From assembly GCA_036346225.1 (NCBI GenBank), contig JARFIW010000599.1, positions 868,001-932,000 on the forward strand: a stretch of DNA of 64,000 bases, given 5' to 3'. The position numbers and the translations under genes were made by a program. Shown here piece after piece: positions 32,896-44,473 of the stretch. The DNA is from Platerodrilus igneus (taxonomy: Eukaryota; Arthropoda; Insecta; Coleoptera; Lycidae). The notes beneath the pieces were generated by a model. That model was not told where the DNA came from. It saw nothing but the letters and a program-made list of their open reading frames with translations, and did no database searches. Within the stretch, counting starts at the first letter, position 1. Every line of letters begins with the position of its first letter.

Positions 32896-33636
32896 GTGAA
32901 GATGGTTTCTAATACGGATAGAGAAGGTTCCGTTGGAGTTAGGGAACTCGTAGCTATAATGCCTGTTACTGTTGTCGTTAAAGCTTCACCTGATCCTCTT
33001 TCGTTACCTACTCTTACTCATTTTTCTCATGCTGACAAAATGCTACTTACTTCTGTTCTTTTAACTAAGGTTGGTAACATCCTGGCTGATGTTCTGTTAT
33101 CTACTGTTGACGAACTTCTACCTGATTCTGCTTCTTTTCTTAAGGAAGATACTTCCACAGCCAATGCTGTTTTCTTTCCTAACTGTGATACTTCTAGACT
33201 TGCACATAACGTCAATGAAATTTTAGCTACTTCTGTCTCTTTCTCTAACGTAACTGAAGTGTGTTCCGCTTGTGTTTCTTTTTGTCCGGCTGGTTCTCGT
33301 ACAGCCAATACTTTTTCTTTTTCCACCGTTGATATGCTGACAACCCATGATGTTTCCTTTTCTGCCGTCGACCTTCTTACCACCCATCCTAACAACAAAC
33401 GACGTCCTTCTATGACGCGTTTTGAGTTTTCTAAACTACCCTTGGCACCTCCTAAATCTAATGCTATAACTACTACACCCCCTGCTATTCCTATTTGGCA
33501 GAAAACTGCCCAAAAGAGGCAGATTTTATTCTATGGTCCTTCAAACCTTGAAGATCTTGGTCGACGAAATTCTGATGTCCTCGATCTTGTTTCGTTCTCA
33601 TTTTGGCGACGTATACGTGTTAAGCCCAATAGCTAG
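32896..33636 (+). pseudogene. repeat-containing frame after Gag (third unit and tail)
   Basis: Begins with the third unit, VSNTDREGSVGVRELVAIMP. Ser/Thr/Asp-rich sequence with DNA-level repetition follows (recurring TCTTTTTCT..CCGTTGA), then a basic stretch ending QKTAQKRQILFYGPSNLEDL...RRIRVKPNS before the TAG at 33634-33636. No protease, RT or other catalytic motif is visible. Function unknown. Confidence 0.45.
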
Positions 33637-33734
33637 TCCTGGTGTCCCAGATTATTGTGACAACTTTGCTCTCCTTCGGACATGAATTTTGGATTTACGA
33701 TTTCGTTTTCTTCCCGGTTTTACTAGGGTTTCTT

Positions 33735-34030
33735 TCGTTTGCTTTCCTTTTTTCTTCACCCGTGTGGGTCCGGGAATAGAATAGTCCCACGGTACGACTA
33801 GCCTGTTGTAAGAGGCGACTACAGTGGTCTAACACATATACATACAAACTTCATACACACATACACACACTCCATAAACGCACACACTTCATGCATCCAC
33901 TCATTCCTGTTTGGTTCTCCTTCGTTTGTTCTCTTCTTGGGTTTTTTCTTCTTTACCCGTGTGGGTTCGGGAATAGAATAGCCCCATGGTACGACCTGCC
34001 TGTCGTAAGAGGTGACTACAGTGGTCAAAC
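33735..34030 (+). repeat. two ~100-bp direct repeats followed by CA repeats
   Basis: CCCGTGTGGGTYCGGGAATAGAATAG...GTAAGAGG(C/T)GACTACAGTGG occurs at about 33757-33833 and 33956-34025, each running into CA-rich DNA. The GGGAATAGAATAG...GTAAGAGGCGACTA motif is widespread in insect LINE tails (recollection, not checked). Confidence 0.6.
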
Positions 34031-34123
34031 ACATACACACACGCACACTTTATACACGCATAACACATACACACACCCACACCCACAAACATACACACAC
34101 ACACGCACGCACACACGTACTCA
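34026..34123. repeat. (CA)n microsatellite
   Basis: CACACA with interruptions (ACGC, TATA, CCCAC); the frames across it are artefacts. Confidence 0.9.
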
Positions 34124-34612
34124 TACATAATTACACTGGGACTCTGTTTAATTTTCTATTGTACGATTTTAGTTTTGTTTTTGGGTTTTATACTTGGTGT
34201 TGGTGTTATTATTTTTGATTTTTTGTTCTTTTACTCTCGTTCCTTTTGTTCCACTTTCCTTTCCCTATCCTTTTGCTGGTCTTCTTTGCCGTCGGTTCCT
34301 GGGCCGATTGTGTTTCGTCCATCCGCTCCGGTGGTAGGTGCTTTATAGTCTGTCTTTCTTCCTTCGGGAGCCACAACTCAGTCGACTGTAGGACTAGTCA
34401 GCATTCCTTTTCGTCAGTTTTTCGTTGGTTGCGTTTCTTTGCTACCACCGTTGAGAGTACACCGTTTCCTTTTACCAGCGTTCCTCCTTTCTTCTTCTCG
34501 TGCTCCCTTGTTGTCCTTTTTTTTCTTACTTGAGGCTTGACACCTTTGTCATTTTGGTTTGCACTGTTGGTTCTCTTCCTCGTTCCTTTTCTTCTTTTGA
34601 GGTTGAAGACTT

Positions 34613-37082
34613 TGTAACAAATATGATTTTCCGTTTCTTAAAAATACGCTTTTGTTCCATACACCTATTCAATAAATATTAAATTTCAATAGAAACAATT
34701 TATTACGAATTCATACATAGGGCCCCATCTACATGTAAATAGCCAAAGTAAAATTCTAGAACTCTTCTATTTGTATGCATCTTGATACAATATTCCCTTT
34801 CCCGGCGCATGCTTGGATAATTAACAATGCCTCGAGGTCAAGCTCCATTTTGATATCAGCATGTAATCCGAATACAAGTGTTAGCGTGGGCCTGCAGGTT
34901 TTTGATAAAACATGCCGCTCTAGAGAGAAGTAAAGTGGTGTCAACGGATACCATGGCTTCATCTTTTTTGTTGTAGCATCGATCTAATATAGTCATAAAG
35001 ACATTTCTACGGTGGGTAAATAATTCTCAAACTTACCTTTAAAATCATTTTTCCGGTTTCTTTTCAGCGCAAGTATTAAGTATTACGCAAGCTTTAATCA
35101 AGTAATAAGTATTAAAGTACGCAAGTATTAAAGTACGCAAGTTTTAAAGTTTCAAATTTAAAAATCCAAGTTTCAAGTATTAAAGTAATAAGAATTATGT
35201 ATTATATTAAACCATTGTTAACCATGTGGCAAGTACGAGACTGAAGTGAAGTAAAGACACGTATTAAATTCTTTTGGAAATTGGTTGAGCTGTAGATGCA
35301 GTTTTAATTGTTGCTAGGCAAGAGGGTGGAAATTTCCTCATATGTTTGGTTAGTATAGAGGTCAATCTCGGACACCTGTGTCAGCTGCGCGCAACCACAA
35401 TTGTAAATACGTATATGTTTAAAAAAAATTCAGCCGCCAAGCAGATATTCAGCGGTGAGTCATCCTCCATTTTATATCTATATTCATTTCAAAGAGCAAT
35501 CATTTACGATGTACAAATAAATTGTTTTCCAATTCCCAAATTATTGAATTTATAGAAAATTCACCAATAAAAATTAATCAGCTGATTTCACGTTAAGCGT
35601 ATTGGCTACCATAGGAAAGTCGATCCCAGGTCGCAACACAAATTGAAGGCAATCATTCTTTTAAACTTTAAAAATTTTTGCTTAGTGTACTCAAACCAAA
35701 TATTTCAAACATCAATAAATCAAAGTAACCTTCAATTTATGTCATAAACGTCAAACTTGAAGTTTTTATTATTTTGACAACGATCCTAGGTCATGGATCG
35801 AAACGTAAATAAAGATCATTTTAAAGAATATGAGTGGTGTAATTCCCAAAGAAGATTAAGAAGAATGCTAAACAAACCACAACAAACATACAGGGAGTAT
35901 TTACTAAAAATTTAGTTCAAAATTTAGTATTTGAATAAGGTATACATGTCCTTATTATTTTTAAGGCATTTCTATAAGATAATTTGGAGTTACAAGGTTA
36001 TATTAAAATCTTTGCATAACTAAACATGTGATGCGATAAGAATTGTCTGCCAAATTATAGAGTATAATATATTTTGACAGTACACCTGAAGTACAACTTA
36101 ATACCGACAATAAGTATTTTTTGACCTTTGATTCTATTAAATATATCTGTTAAAAATCTAGTTCCATAACCTACAACAAATTTTTGAGCATTTAACTTGA
36201 TTCTTGTAAACTGAACAGAATCCTATTCAAGTAACATGATTAAACTGTAACATAAAAATGAAAATCATATATTTCTTATAGAGAATTAATGTAAATTATG
36301 CAATTAAAAATGTCCCATGAATATTCAAAGATTAATGTTAAATCGTAATAAAGAAATTGTTTCGAAAGTCTCCGTACAGATAATTTTGTACAAACCATGT
36401 ATATATATAATTTTTTTTAAATTAATAAAAAGAATAATTAGTTGTCGTAAAGCTTTCTTTCATTGAAGTCAGCAGTAATTGTTCTATAGAAGCAAACAAT
36501 CACACTTATGAAATTTTTGTATTGAAAAAAGATATATTATTGGTGTTGAATTAAAAAAAATTTTTTTAAGTATAATTTTGACTAGTGGATCTATTTATAA
36601 TCTATTTTCTTTGGTGATAAAGTGACTAGGCTCTAATGTAGCCCTAGTCTAAAAATGTTTAGATGTGGTTAAATTTCCAGATAGTACGAGATCGTCGTTC
36701 CCATTCCAGATTGCAGACAAAAGTAAGTATTTTTTTATATGTTGCTCGTTTTAAGTTTTTTTTTCTTTCGAAGATTTCCGTATCTGATCTTCGGATAGTT
36801 TCTTATTATAACATTCATTAAGATACGGTGGCGTCCAATAAAATTTCTTTTTTATCGTATACCATCCTACGACCCTAGCTCATAGCTCTGCCCTAAGTTG
36901 TAGAAGCTTAACTGGCTGGAAGATCTCTTTTAAAGGGACCTTTTTCTCTCAAAGCCATTTAACATCCTTTTTACCCTGGGCTTGAACGTTAAACAGGAAC
37001 CCCTCATAATCTATCGAGACTCTGCCGCCGATAAGGTAGAGTAGACATACTATTTACCTTTTGAAGAATTTAGTATGTAACA
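34613..37082. mobile_element. 2.47-kb LTR-like insert in the gypsy 3' region
   Basis: Starts TGTAACAAATATG and ends AGTATGTAACA (TG...CA), flanked by ACTT (34609-34612 and 37083-37086). The uninterrupted sequence is seen in related copies near 22935-22950 and, reversed, at about 22050-22080. The inside has no recognised gene; it contains a string of TTAAAGTACGCAAGTA-like units (35080-35190). It could be a long solo LTR or a non-autonomous element. Confidence 0.6.
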
Positions 37083-37383
37083 ACTTTACTGTTTCTTCTC
37101 AAGAAATATACGTCCTCCGACGACTTTTGCAGTGTCAATACCATGCCATCTTTGTCCTCGATGATTGATACCTTTTCCTTTTCCTATGTTCTTTTCACTT
37201 TTGGTTTTGTCCGGTTCTTAGGTCCGTCGAGCCGGATGAAATTTTTTTTTTGTTTTTTTCGGAGTGTTTCCTTTAGTTTTTTTGTTTGTAACAAATTTTC
37301 TTTTAGTTCTCAAGCGAATTTTTTTTGTTGGTTCTACCCACTCCCTTTCTTCTGCTCCCCGACCCCGACTCTTTAATTTTGCT

Positions 37384-37397
37384 GAGAAGAGGGGGGA
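37384..37397 (+). other. polypurine tract of the gypsy element
   Basis: GAGAAGAGGGGGGA lies directly before the 3' LTR start TGCTACGTTC. This is where plus-strand DNA synthesis would be primed. Confidence 0.75.
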
Positions 37398-37399
37398 TT

Positions 37400-39519
37400 T
37401 GCTACGTTCATTTTCGTAAATAATTGATTAGTTTACATGCAATAACTTTTAACTTAAATTCCTTTGGCGCTAAACATGAAAATTTATTCCGTAAATTAAA
37501 AATAACCCTTTCGCATGTTTAAAATTGTATTGTAATTAATAATAAATATCCTATATATTTTACTTGATAAATCATTCTGTGCATTAGAAAAATAAATATC
37601 CTTTCTAAGAATTTCTTAACGTGGAATTTACGCCATAATTAGATAGGCGTCTTTCCAAGTACTCAATAATAAATGCTTGTTGTGTTTTCCCTTTTTAAAG
37701 AATTCGGCGAAATTGTTTCAATAAATTAGGGTTTTCCTGTTTTATTTACTTGAGCTTTGGTGCTTTAACTAAACAAATATAATATTCACTTTCTGTTCGA
37801 ATAGCAACAAGAGAACCGTCCTGCTTTGCTTCGTTTCGTTTTTTTCGTTATGCGAATTTCGGGCACGCATTATCTAGCGTGGTGAGTATTTAGAGTTTGT
37901 ATAATACAATACTTTTCGGCTTGAATAAATTAATTTATTGTTCGTAATTATTCTACCTTCCTGCGGGGGACACATTAATCCCTTGAGCTGTCCGTTTATT
38001 CCAGTAATGGGAGGCCAAACGCGTTCTTCTTGGGCGTAGTCCTACCTATGCGCTGACGTGGACCAGTGACTGACTCAACTCCGATGGCAGTAACTCGAGG
38101 GTGAGTTTTTTTCTTTGTTTTCGCTTTTTGCTTCGGAACCAGACCGCCTGGGATTTTACCGTTCAAATATGACATTGCTAAATTTAACTCTTACATACGA
38201 AAATTATTGAGCTATTTTGGTATTTCCTGCTCTTTTCGTACTGCTTTACTATTTGTTTATAAATCACTAAAAATATACTAATTGTTAAAGTAAAAACGGC
38301 TTACAGACTTGCGGGCACATTTGAAAATGTTGCCATTATGTATGTAAATATAGGTTAAGTTTATATTTACAATGATCTAGAGCTGTCGTTTTTAGGGTTG
38401 CGTATGGTTCTTTCTTTTTTTTCTGATTACTGTCGGGGGTAATTACCTAGAAACTTCAGCTCGCCATTTTCTTGAGTAATTTTTTTTACTGTGTTGTGTA
38501 CATATTTTGTTTAATTATAAGTTCTTTCTTTTCCGTTGTATGTTTTGTTCTATTACGTTTTAAAAATACGATACGATAATTCCTACAATTTAAATGGTGA
38601 TAGTTCTTACCATTTAAAAGTCGATAAAACAGTTTACGAAGTCGGTAATACAGTTTAAGAGTTCATAAATACATCGCGCAAGCGCAATGAATACGAAAGC
38701 AATGTAACATTTATATTGCGCAATACTTCGGAAATTTACATAAATTTAAACAATGATAAAAGCAAACAAATTAGATAATAGTTTACTTACATCAGAAATC
38801 CGGCATTCCCACAAAGTTGCGCTAGGTAGGCCTCTGTTAAAGTCCATCAGGCTACCCCAAGCCCTTTGGCGGTAATTAAAGATGATACAGCTCCCGTGCT
38901 TCAGCGAACATGGACATCCGACTCGTCTAGGGTCGTGCAGTACGATTACGCCTCGGTGGCTCCAGATTTATCTACCTATGTAGGGAATGACGGAAAAAAA
39001 CAGGTAAAGGTAGACAAACAAAAGATAATCAAGCAAAGGAAATCTACATAGGTACAGCTAACGATACGTTACCAAAAAACGTCCACTCTGCTCAAAGGTA
39101 TTGGCGAAAAAGCCACGTTATAGAAAGAACAGGAAACTCCCCCACTCTTTTTGTCTTTTTTCCATCGGCGCGAACTTATTCGTCCAACCCTCAAGGGTCA
39201 CGCCATCTGCGCAAACGCACTATGACGTAGCGGAAATACGCGCCTAGTCTTTTATAAAATTCCACGCACCGCGTCTTTTAAAATTATGGCGCGAAACCTC
39301 CATACATCAAACTAACCTAATAACAATGTTTAAGGGCCACTTTGGCACGTAACAGTTCTGAGTGTGAATGAGTGAGTGTTTATATTTTGTTTTCTATTTA
39401 TTTCAGGTTTTTTTTAAATTTAGCTATAGGTATAAGATCTCGCCCACTCACCGATTGAGCCCGGTCATCCTTTCTTTCTTTTTCCTGTTTTTTTTAAAGT
39501 TACGTCAAGGTACGTAGCA
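37400..39519 (+). repeat. 3' LTR of the gypsy element (interrupted)
   Basis: TGCTACGTTCATTTTCG ... GTACGTAGCA. About 1.31 kb after removal of the nested solo LTR at 38551-39354. It also has a ~50-bp stretch near 38295-38345 that is absent from the 5' LTR. Confidence 0.75.
38551..39354 (-). mobile_element. solo LTR, family A, nested in the gypsy 3' LTR
   Basis: 804 bp, flanked by GTTC (38547-38550 and 39355-39358). On the minus strand it starts TGTTACGTGCCAAAGTGGCC and ends AAAACGTAATA. The uninterrupted LTR sequence is at about 30640-30660. Confidence 0.85.
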
Positions 39520-39957
39520 GAATGTTGTTCGTAATTGTTTCATAATTTTTATAAATTAGAACCTCAGACACTCTATTTTGATCACGCGTAAAAACATTTA
39601 CTATTTCCATCTTAACCTGTGAACCAAAATGCGCTTAGCTATCTACTGTCCTCTACTTACAACGGTTTGCCTCCAGTTATCGTCAATAACCCATCGATCA
39701 GATAAGCGGGTATGATGTGGAAGAAGAAAACTGCAATCATATGAAGAACATAGCTTGACTTTATACTACCTCCTGGATACCACAAACAAACACTAAACGG
39801 ATTATTGTAAAAATGCTTGCGCCCAATTTCAAGTGCGTTGCCCCATGTTATTTGATTATCCTAGAACTAGCAATAAACATTAAGAAGTTACCCGAAATTT
39901 TTACCTTGGTGGCTGCTATGTTGACAACTAAGGGTTTTGGTGAGCGTGGTGACGTAC
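39520..39957. other. FAR intron segment
   Basis: Downstream side of exon 3; no repeat or exon recognised. Confidence 0.4.
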
Positions 39958-40140
39958 CCAACTTCCAAGCTGTAAGTATAACAGAGTTCATGCATACGTC
40001 AACGGGTACAACATCGGCCACTAAAGACGCGTTGCAGTGCATTGAGCGTATCACTCCTTTTCCTGCACCAACTAGAAGACCAGTGGGTCCGTTGAGATTG
40101 TCCACCCAACCGGGAATTGGCTCCTTCCAGGCGGCTGTTA
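39958..40140 (-). CDS. fatty acyl-CoA reductase, exon 3
   Basis: Encodes the segment after the NAD-binding core: TAAWKEPIPGWVDNLNGPTG, LLVGAGKGVIRSMHC, VADVVPVDVCMNSVILTAWK. These blocks are strongly conserved in insect FARs (P.PGW.DN..GP.G...G.G.G). The acceptor TTGGTTTCAG ends at 40141 and the donor GTACGT starts at 39957. The phase fits exon 2 exactly: exon 2 ends with the first base of a Val codon and this exon supplies the other two. It leaves one base for the next exon, which I did not find. The exon lies alone between two inverted family-A LTRs. Confidence 0.9.
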
Positions 40141-40348
40141 CTGAAACCAAACGTGATGTATAAGTATAATTAAATATTTATTGAGTTTGTAATTTGTTAT
40201 GCGATGTTTATCAAGTTCCTTGTATCATTAAGCGCCTTTTTTGAACCCTTTCTATTGGGAATTGTGCAATTGTCTTTCAGCGATGTGTAAACGTCGTAGA
40301 ATAATGAAACCGACTCTAGCACGAGTGGGAGTTGTACAATTGACAATG

Positions 40349-41193
40349 TGTTACGTGCCAAAGTGGCCCTTAAACATATGTATTAGTTTAAGTTTGATGT
40401 ACGGAGGTTTCGCGCCATAATTTCAAAAGACGCGGTGCGCGGAATTTTAAAAGACTAGGCGTGTACTTCCGTTACGTCACAGTGCGTTTGCGCAGATCGC
40501 GCGACGCGAAAGGGTTGGACGAATAAGTTCGCGCTGGTGAAAAAGACAAAGAGTGGGGACAAAGTGGTGAGAGGTTTCCGTGACGCTCTCAAACGTGGCT
40601 GTTTTGCAAGAATCTTCAAGGAGTGTGGACGCTTTGAGGTATCGTATCGTGCTTATCTTTACCTATGTAGATATCCTGCCTAATTGTCTTTGTTTGTTGC
40701 CTTATACCTGGTATTCCCGTCATTCCCTGCATAGGTAGGTGACCATCTGAGCCGTAGGCGAACCGTATTGCACGGCCCTGAGAGAACGAGCTCGTGATTG
40801 CTGGAGCTGGTCCGAACGCTGTGGAAGAGCGTCGGGCATACCATCTATATCTATCCGGAAGGATGATAGGCGTACTTCGTGGAAATCTGGACCTATCATG
40901 TGAGTAAATTCTGTATTATCTATTATCGTATATGTATGTAAATTTTCCGATTATGGCGCAATATAATTTTGTGCATTGGTGACGTCATTGGTAGTTGGCT
41001 GCGCGGAATCTGTAATAAGGTTGTCGTTGCCATCCGCCAGGGGCGCCGCCCGCTTTATTCATTGCGCTTGCACGATGTATTTATGAACTCTTAAACTGTA
41101 TTACCGACTTTGTAACTGTATTTATCGACGTACTTCGTAAACTGTTTTATCGACTCTTTAATTGTAAGAACTATCACCATTTAAATTGTAAGA
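40349..41193 (+). mobile_element. solo LTR, family A
   Basis: Starts TGTTACGTGCCAAAGTGGCC and matches 38551-39354 in inverted orientation as far as CACCATTTAAATTGTAAGAA. The last ~30 bp present in the other copy are missing. Inside are a short upstream exon-like stretch and the donor-like ATGTGAGTAAATT (about 40899). Confidence 0.75.
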
Positions 41194-41580
41194 AATGAGC
41201 CATTGGGTGGGCTGAAAATTTTTTTTTAGAACAAATTGAAATTGTATGATTGAATATTAACGATCGCGTGCCCATCATAGACCAATGAGAGGAAAGGATT
41301 GTAGTTTTTCTAACAATAAAGGGACATGCTTACTGGCACCTTAGATTAGTGAGCTGTGCAAAGAAGACTTTCCTTATCTCATTTGCTCCATTTATAGATT
41401 TTTCCTAGGTCGCTTTCCGAGAAGGTGCATCGAAATTTGATAATAGCTACGGACCCCATACGTTTTCTTAAAGAATCTTTTGTTTAGTGTGATGTATTAG
41501 ATTATCTATAATTGTATACTAAATAAATCAAGTAAGCAAAGAAAAAGTACGGTCTGTCATAATAATAAAATGGATATGTC

Positions 41581-42215
41581 TGTTACATGCCGAAAATCGG
41601 CACGTAACATTTCTGTAAGTGATTTCGCGCCAATAATTTAAAAGACTTGTGCGTGCATTTCCGTCACTTTAGTTAGTCGCGTCGGCGCTCAAGATTGCGC
41701 AGACGCAGGGTGTGCAAGGAGTGGTGATTTTCCGTCACGTCAAGACTAGTCTGCCAGACTTCAAGCCGAGTGGTTATTTTGTGTGTCGTTATCTTGTCTT
41801 CTCTTTTAGGTTATGTAGGTTCCCTTTGTCTCTTCTACCTGATTACCGTTCCTCACCTGTATTCCTTACCGTTCCGCTACAAAGAAGAGAGAAGACAAAT
41901 TTTAAATCTGACTTCGACAAGGGGGCAAAAGAGATGACCCATGCCCACAATGCTCAACGACGCCCAGCTGCCGCCAAAATATCCGTAATGTTGTGAGGAG
42001 TCCTACAGTTTACGTGAGTACTTTTTATCTTCTATTATAATCAAAATAAACATTCTTTTGCATGTGATACTAATTTGATCATAAGGATGACGTAACCGCT
42101 TATTGCGCAATATTTTGCAAATATCTTTTGTGTTACCAACTGCCGTAGTGGCTCTCATACATTACCGCCGGGACTTTAAAAGTATACCTTTGACTTTAGA
42201 ACCTTAAAGTATAAC
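41581..42215 (+). mobile_element. solo LTR, family B
   Basis: Starts with a 29-bp near-palindrome, TGTTACATGCCGAAAATCGG and onward to GTAACA, and ends AAAGTATAACA. It matches 25076-25702 (reverse) and 28955-29536. It contains the acceptor-like TTCTCTTTTAG (about 41811) and donor-like TTTACGTGAGTAC (about 42010). No clear flanking duplication. Confidence 0.75.
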
Positions 42216-43073
42216 AGTGACGCATCTAACGTTTTTGTGGAAAAAAATTTGTTTTCTCTTTTCCTATACCTTGCAATGTATTAGTTTAAATATGTCTGTA
42301 GTTTTTTCACTCATAAAATTAATAATTATTTAAATTTTTAATAACTCTTAAATAGAAAAAATATAAGTTGGTAACTTTGCAAATTATGTAAATTTTCAAT
42401 AACTTTCAAATATAGAAAATATAGGTTGGTAATATTGTGGGTTGCTATGACAACCTTAAGTGAAATGACATGGAAACAGTTGATATGCTAATTTGACATG
42501 GGTTGCCATATTGGTTATTGTGTATACCTTTCATAAATGTATTGCTAATTCACATGTTGCCTTATAAAAAATAGTGTGTTTGTATTTTAAATTCATTTTG
42601 AATAGTGACCTAATTTAATTTAGCATAAAGTTGAAGTGGATACCTTTTAAATATGTTTGCATGATTCCTTTAACCTCAGTTCTGGCTGGAAGCATGTGCT
42701 TTTTGGATTAATAATTCGTTGCGTAAGTACCTTAATATAAATAATTAATTAATTCCACGCTTTATTCCTTATTCCATATGAAAATTTTTTGTTTGATACT
42801 ATATTAAATGTAATTATATACCTGTTTTTTTGGTTTAACTTATTAAAAGTGTTCCTTAAATAATTTATACATTATCTTAGTCTGATATCATCCTAAAAGT
42901 GTTTACTTAGTAATTTAAACAATTAACTATAACTTACAAATTCTTTTTAAAGAAAAATTTTTCCCTAAATTTAGTTTTTCCAATTAATTGAGTTCTTACT
43001 ATATCTTTTATCTTCTAAAAACGCTATAGTAACTTCATTTCGTTATACTTGTTTCCTTAAACACTATATTACA
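42216..43073 (+). other. possible leader of the second gypsy Gag
   Basis: A/T-rich and non-coding. Short tandem duplications include TATARGTTGGTAA at 42360-42440. No LTR or primer site was identified. Confidence 0.35.
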
Positions 43074-43583
43074 ATGAATATAGTCCATCTCAACTCATCG
43101 GAATTAATTTACGAGATTCAATCGAGGTATATCCAAGCCGCATCTAACCAAAATGATAGACGTATGCAACTCAAAGCTATACTAGCTCAAGAAGCTAAAG
43201 GCTCACTCATTGCGCGTGTCCTCGTCTCTGATCTACCTCAAAATACCTTCAAAATTAAACAATCTCTTGACGATATCATTAATATAGTACATAGAATTGA
43301 TCCAGAACCAAGTGAAATTGAACTTAAGCGTGTGATATCTCGAATAGCTCACGTTAAGCAGCGGATAGAGTTGTTGTGTTTATTTAACAACGAACAGGCT
43401 GACCAAACTAAACAAACTTTTTTATCGGACATACTCTTAGTCGAAGGAACAGTTCTTGACAGACTTAACCTAGATGTAGACGTAGATGTACCTGTAGTCT
43501 TGTCGAACCTTGCAATTTCTCAAGCTCCATCATTGGGGAAATCCATACCTGTGTATAAATGGAGTTTAACTTTCCAGGGCTGA
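43074..43583 (+). pseudogene. second gypsy-type Gag, N-terminal part
   Basis: The first ~165 residues of a Gag. A mostly helical, charged N-terminus (LNSSELIYEIQSRYIQAASN, then VISRIAHVKQRIELL) is followed by PVYKWSLTFQG, the conserved W.L.F.G motif at the capsid start. A LINE inserted exactly after this motif ends the frame. Gag coding resumes at 44474, with LFISAGELFSGSALIWYRNI at about 44552-44611. The ATG at 43074 is the likely start. Confidence 0.75.
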
Positions 43584-43670
43584 TTGATTGATTGATTAAC
43601 TTGGGAAGGGTGACTTAAAGCCACGCGCACTTAGGCCTCCTGGTGGGCCCATTGTGCTGCCTTCCTTGCC

Positions 43671-44042
43671 CTAGGTTGGTCCTTCATTGCTCAACCACCC
43701 GACCTTGCAGGTGAATTTGAGGATGTCGGACCAGGGGGTGTCTCGAATTCCGGCCTTCTCGGGCCAAAAGTCCCCCAGCATGGATCCTCGAAGTCGGGCG
43801 AGTACCGGACAGGTGCACAGAATGTGTTCCGCCGTCTCATCCTCCTGTTGACAACCGCGACAGGTGGGGTTGTCTGACAGACCCATCCTGTGCAGGTGCT
43901 TCCTTAAAGTGCAATGCCCGGACAGAATACCTACTAGTAGCCGTAGTTTCTGTCTTGGCAAGCGTATGACAAATTTTTCTATTTTGGTCATGGGAGACCT
44001 TATAAACATTTTGCCTGCCGGCAGCTTGATGTACAAGCCCAC
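43671..44042 (-). pseudogene. LINE C-terminal CCHC-like segment
   Basis: The end of the LINE polyprotein. LRLLVGILSGHCTLRKHLHR, MGLSDNPTCRGCQQEDETAE and HILCTCPVLARLR give the C..C......H....C pattern usual after RNase H in these LINEs. The frame runs almost to the tail. Confidence 0.85.
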
Positions 44043-44459
44043 CTATCCTTGTGACGGCGGTGGGTTATTTGTCTTATCATGGAGAACACCACAGATGGCG
44101 CAATAGCAACCGATGGCTCAGGGCCGACAAAACCCCGAGCCGCTCGCCTCGCCAAAGAATCTGCCTGTTCGTTACCATGTACTCCTGAATGCCCTTTGAT
44201 CCAAACCAGTTCAAGGGCGTTTGTATCAGAAACGAGCTCGAGAACACGATGGCATTGGTATACCACCCCCGAGAGAAGCTTCTGCTTGTTTAAGCTCAGA
44301 AGAGCTGCTCTACTATCGCTCAAGATGCGTATAGCTTTGTTCTGGATTCCACGTTCCAGTATGGCGTTAGCGCCGTGCATGATGGCTATGACCTCCGCTT
44401 GGAAGACAGTTACCAGCCTGCCCAGCGCAACACTTTCATGAAGGTCTAGGTCATCGGAG
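44000..44459 (-). pseudogene. LINE RNase H domain
   Basis: RNase H blocks are visible: FQAEVIAIMHGANAIL (catalytic Glu), IRILSDSRAALLSL (Asp), LVWIKGHSGVHGNEQADSLA (His and the last Asp). It removes RNA after reverse transcription. The upstream RT is absent because the element is 5' truncated; the open frame beyond 44459 is host gag read in reverse. A C-terminal segment follows in another phase at 43671-44042. Confidence 0.88.
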
Positions 44460-44473
44460 AACTTTCCAGGGCT

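Larger units (their letters stand above)
29537..39519 (+). mobile_element. gypsy-type LTR element lacking a recognisable pol
   Basis: Two related LTRs (29537-30815 and 37400-39519, the latter with a nested 804-bp solo LTR) enclose gag-like frames but no protease, RT or integrase that I can see. A degraded primer-binding site follows the 5' LTR, and a polypurine tract precedes the 3' LTR. Flanking duplications are not evident, so the two ends may come from different copies. Confidence 0.7.
43582..44459 (-). mobile_element. 5'-truncated LINE with RNase H domain, inserted in gag
   Basis: 878 bp with the 14-bp duplication AACTTTCCAGGGCT (43568-43581 and 44460-44473). Its 3' end, on the minus strand, is an AATCAATCAATCAATC tail instead of poly(A). 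Tails of this kind and an RNase H after RT point to the I/R1/LOA-type LINEs. Confidence 0.88.

Noticed and set aside
34756..34962. Missing FAR exon (KPWYPLTPLYFS resembles a WYP motif)
   Set aside because: Only a few residues match; it lies inside the 2.47-kb insert, and no acceptor or donor of the required phase flanks it.
35030..35090. FAR exon end with donor GTAAGT on the minus strand
   Set aside because: The same bases read as a good acceptor on the plus strand, the phase does not fit the last exon, and the neighbourhood is repetitive.
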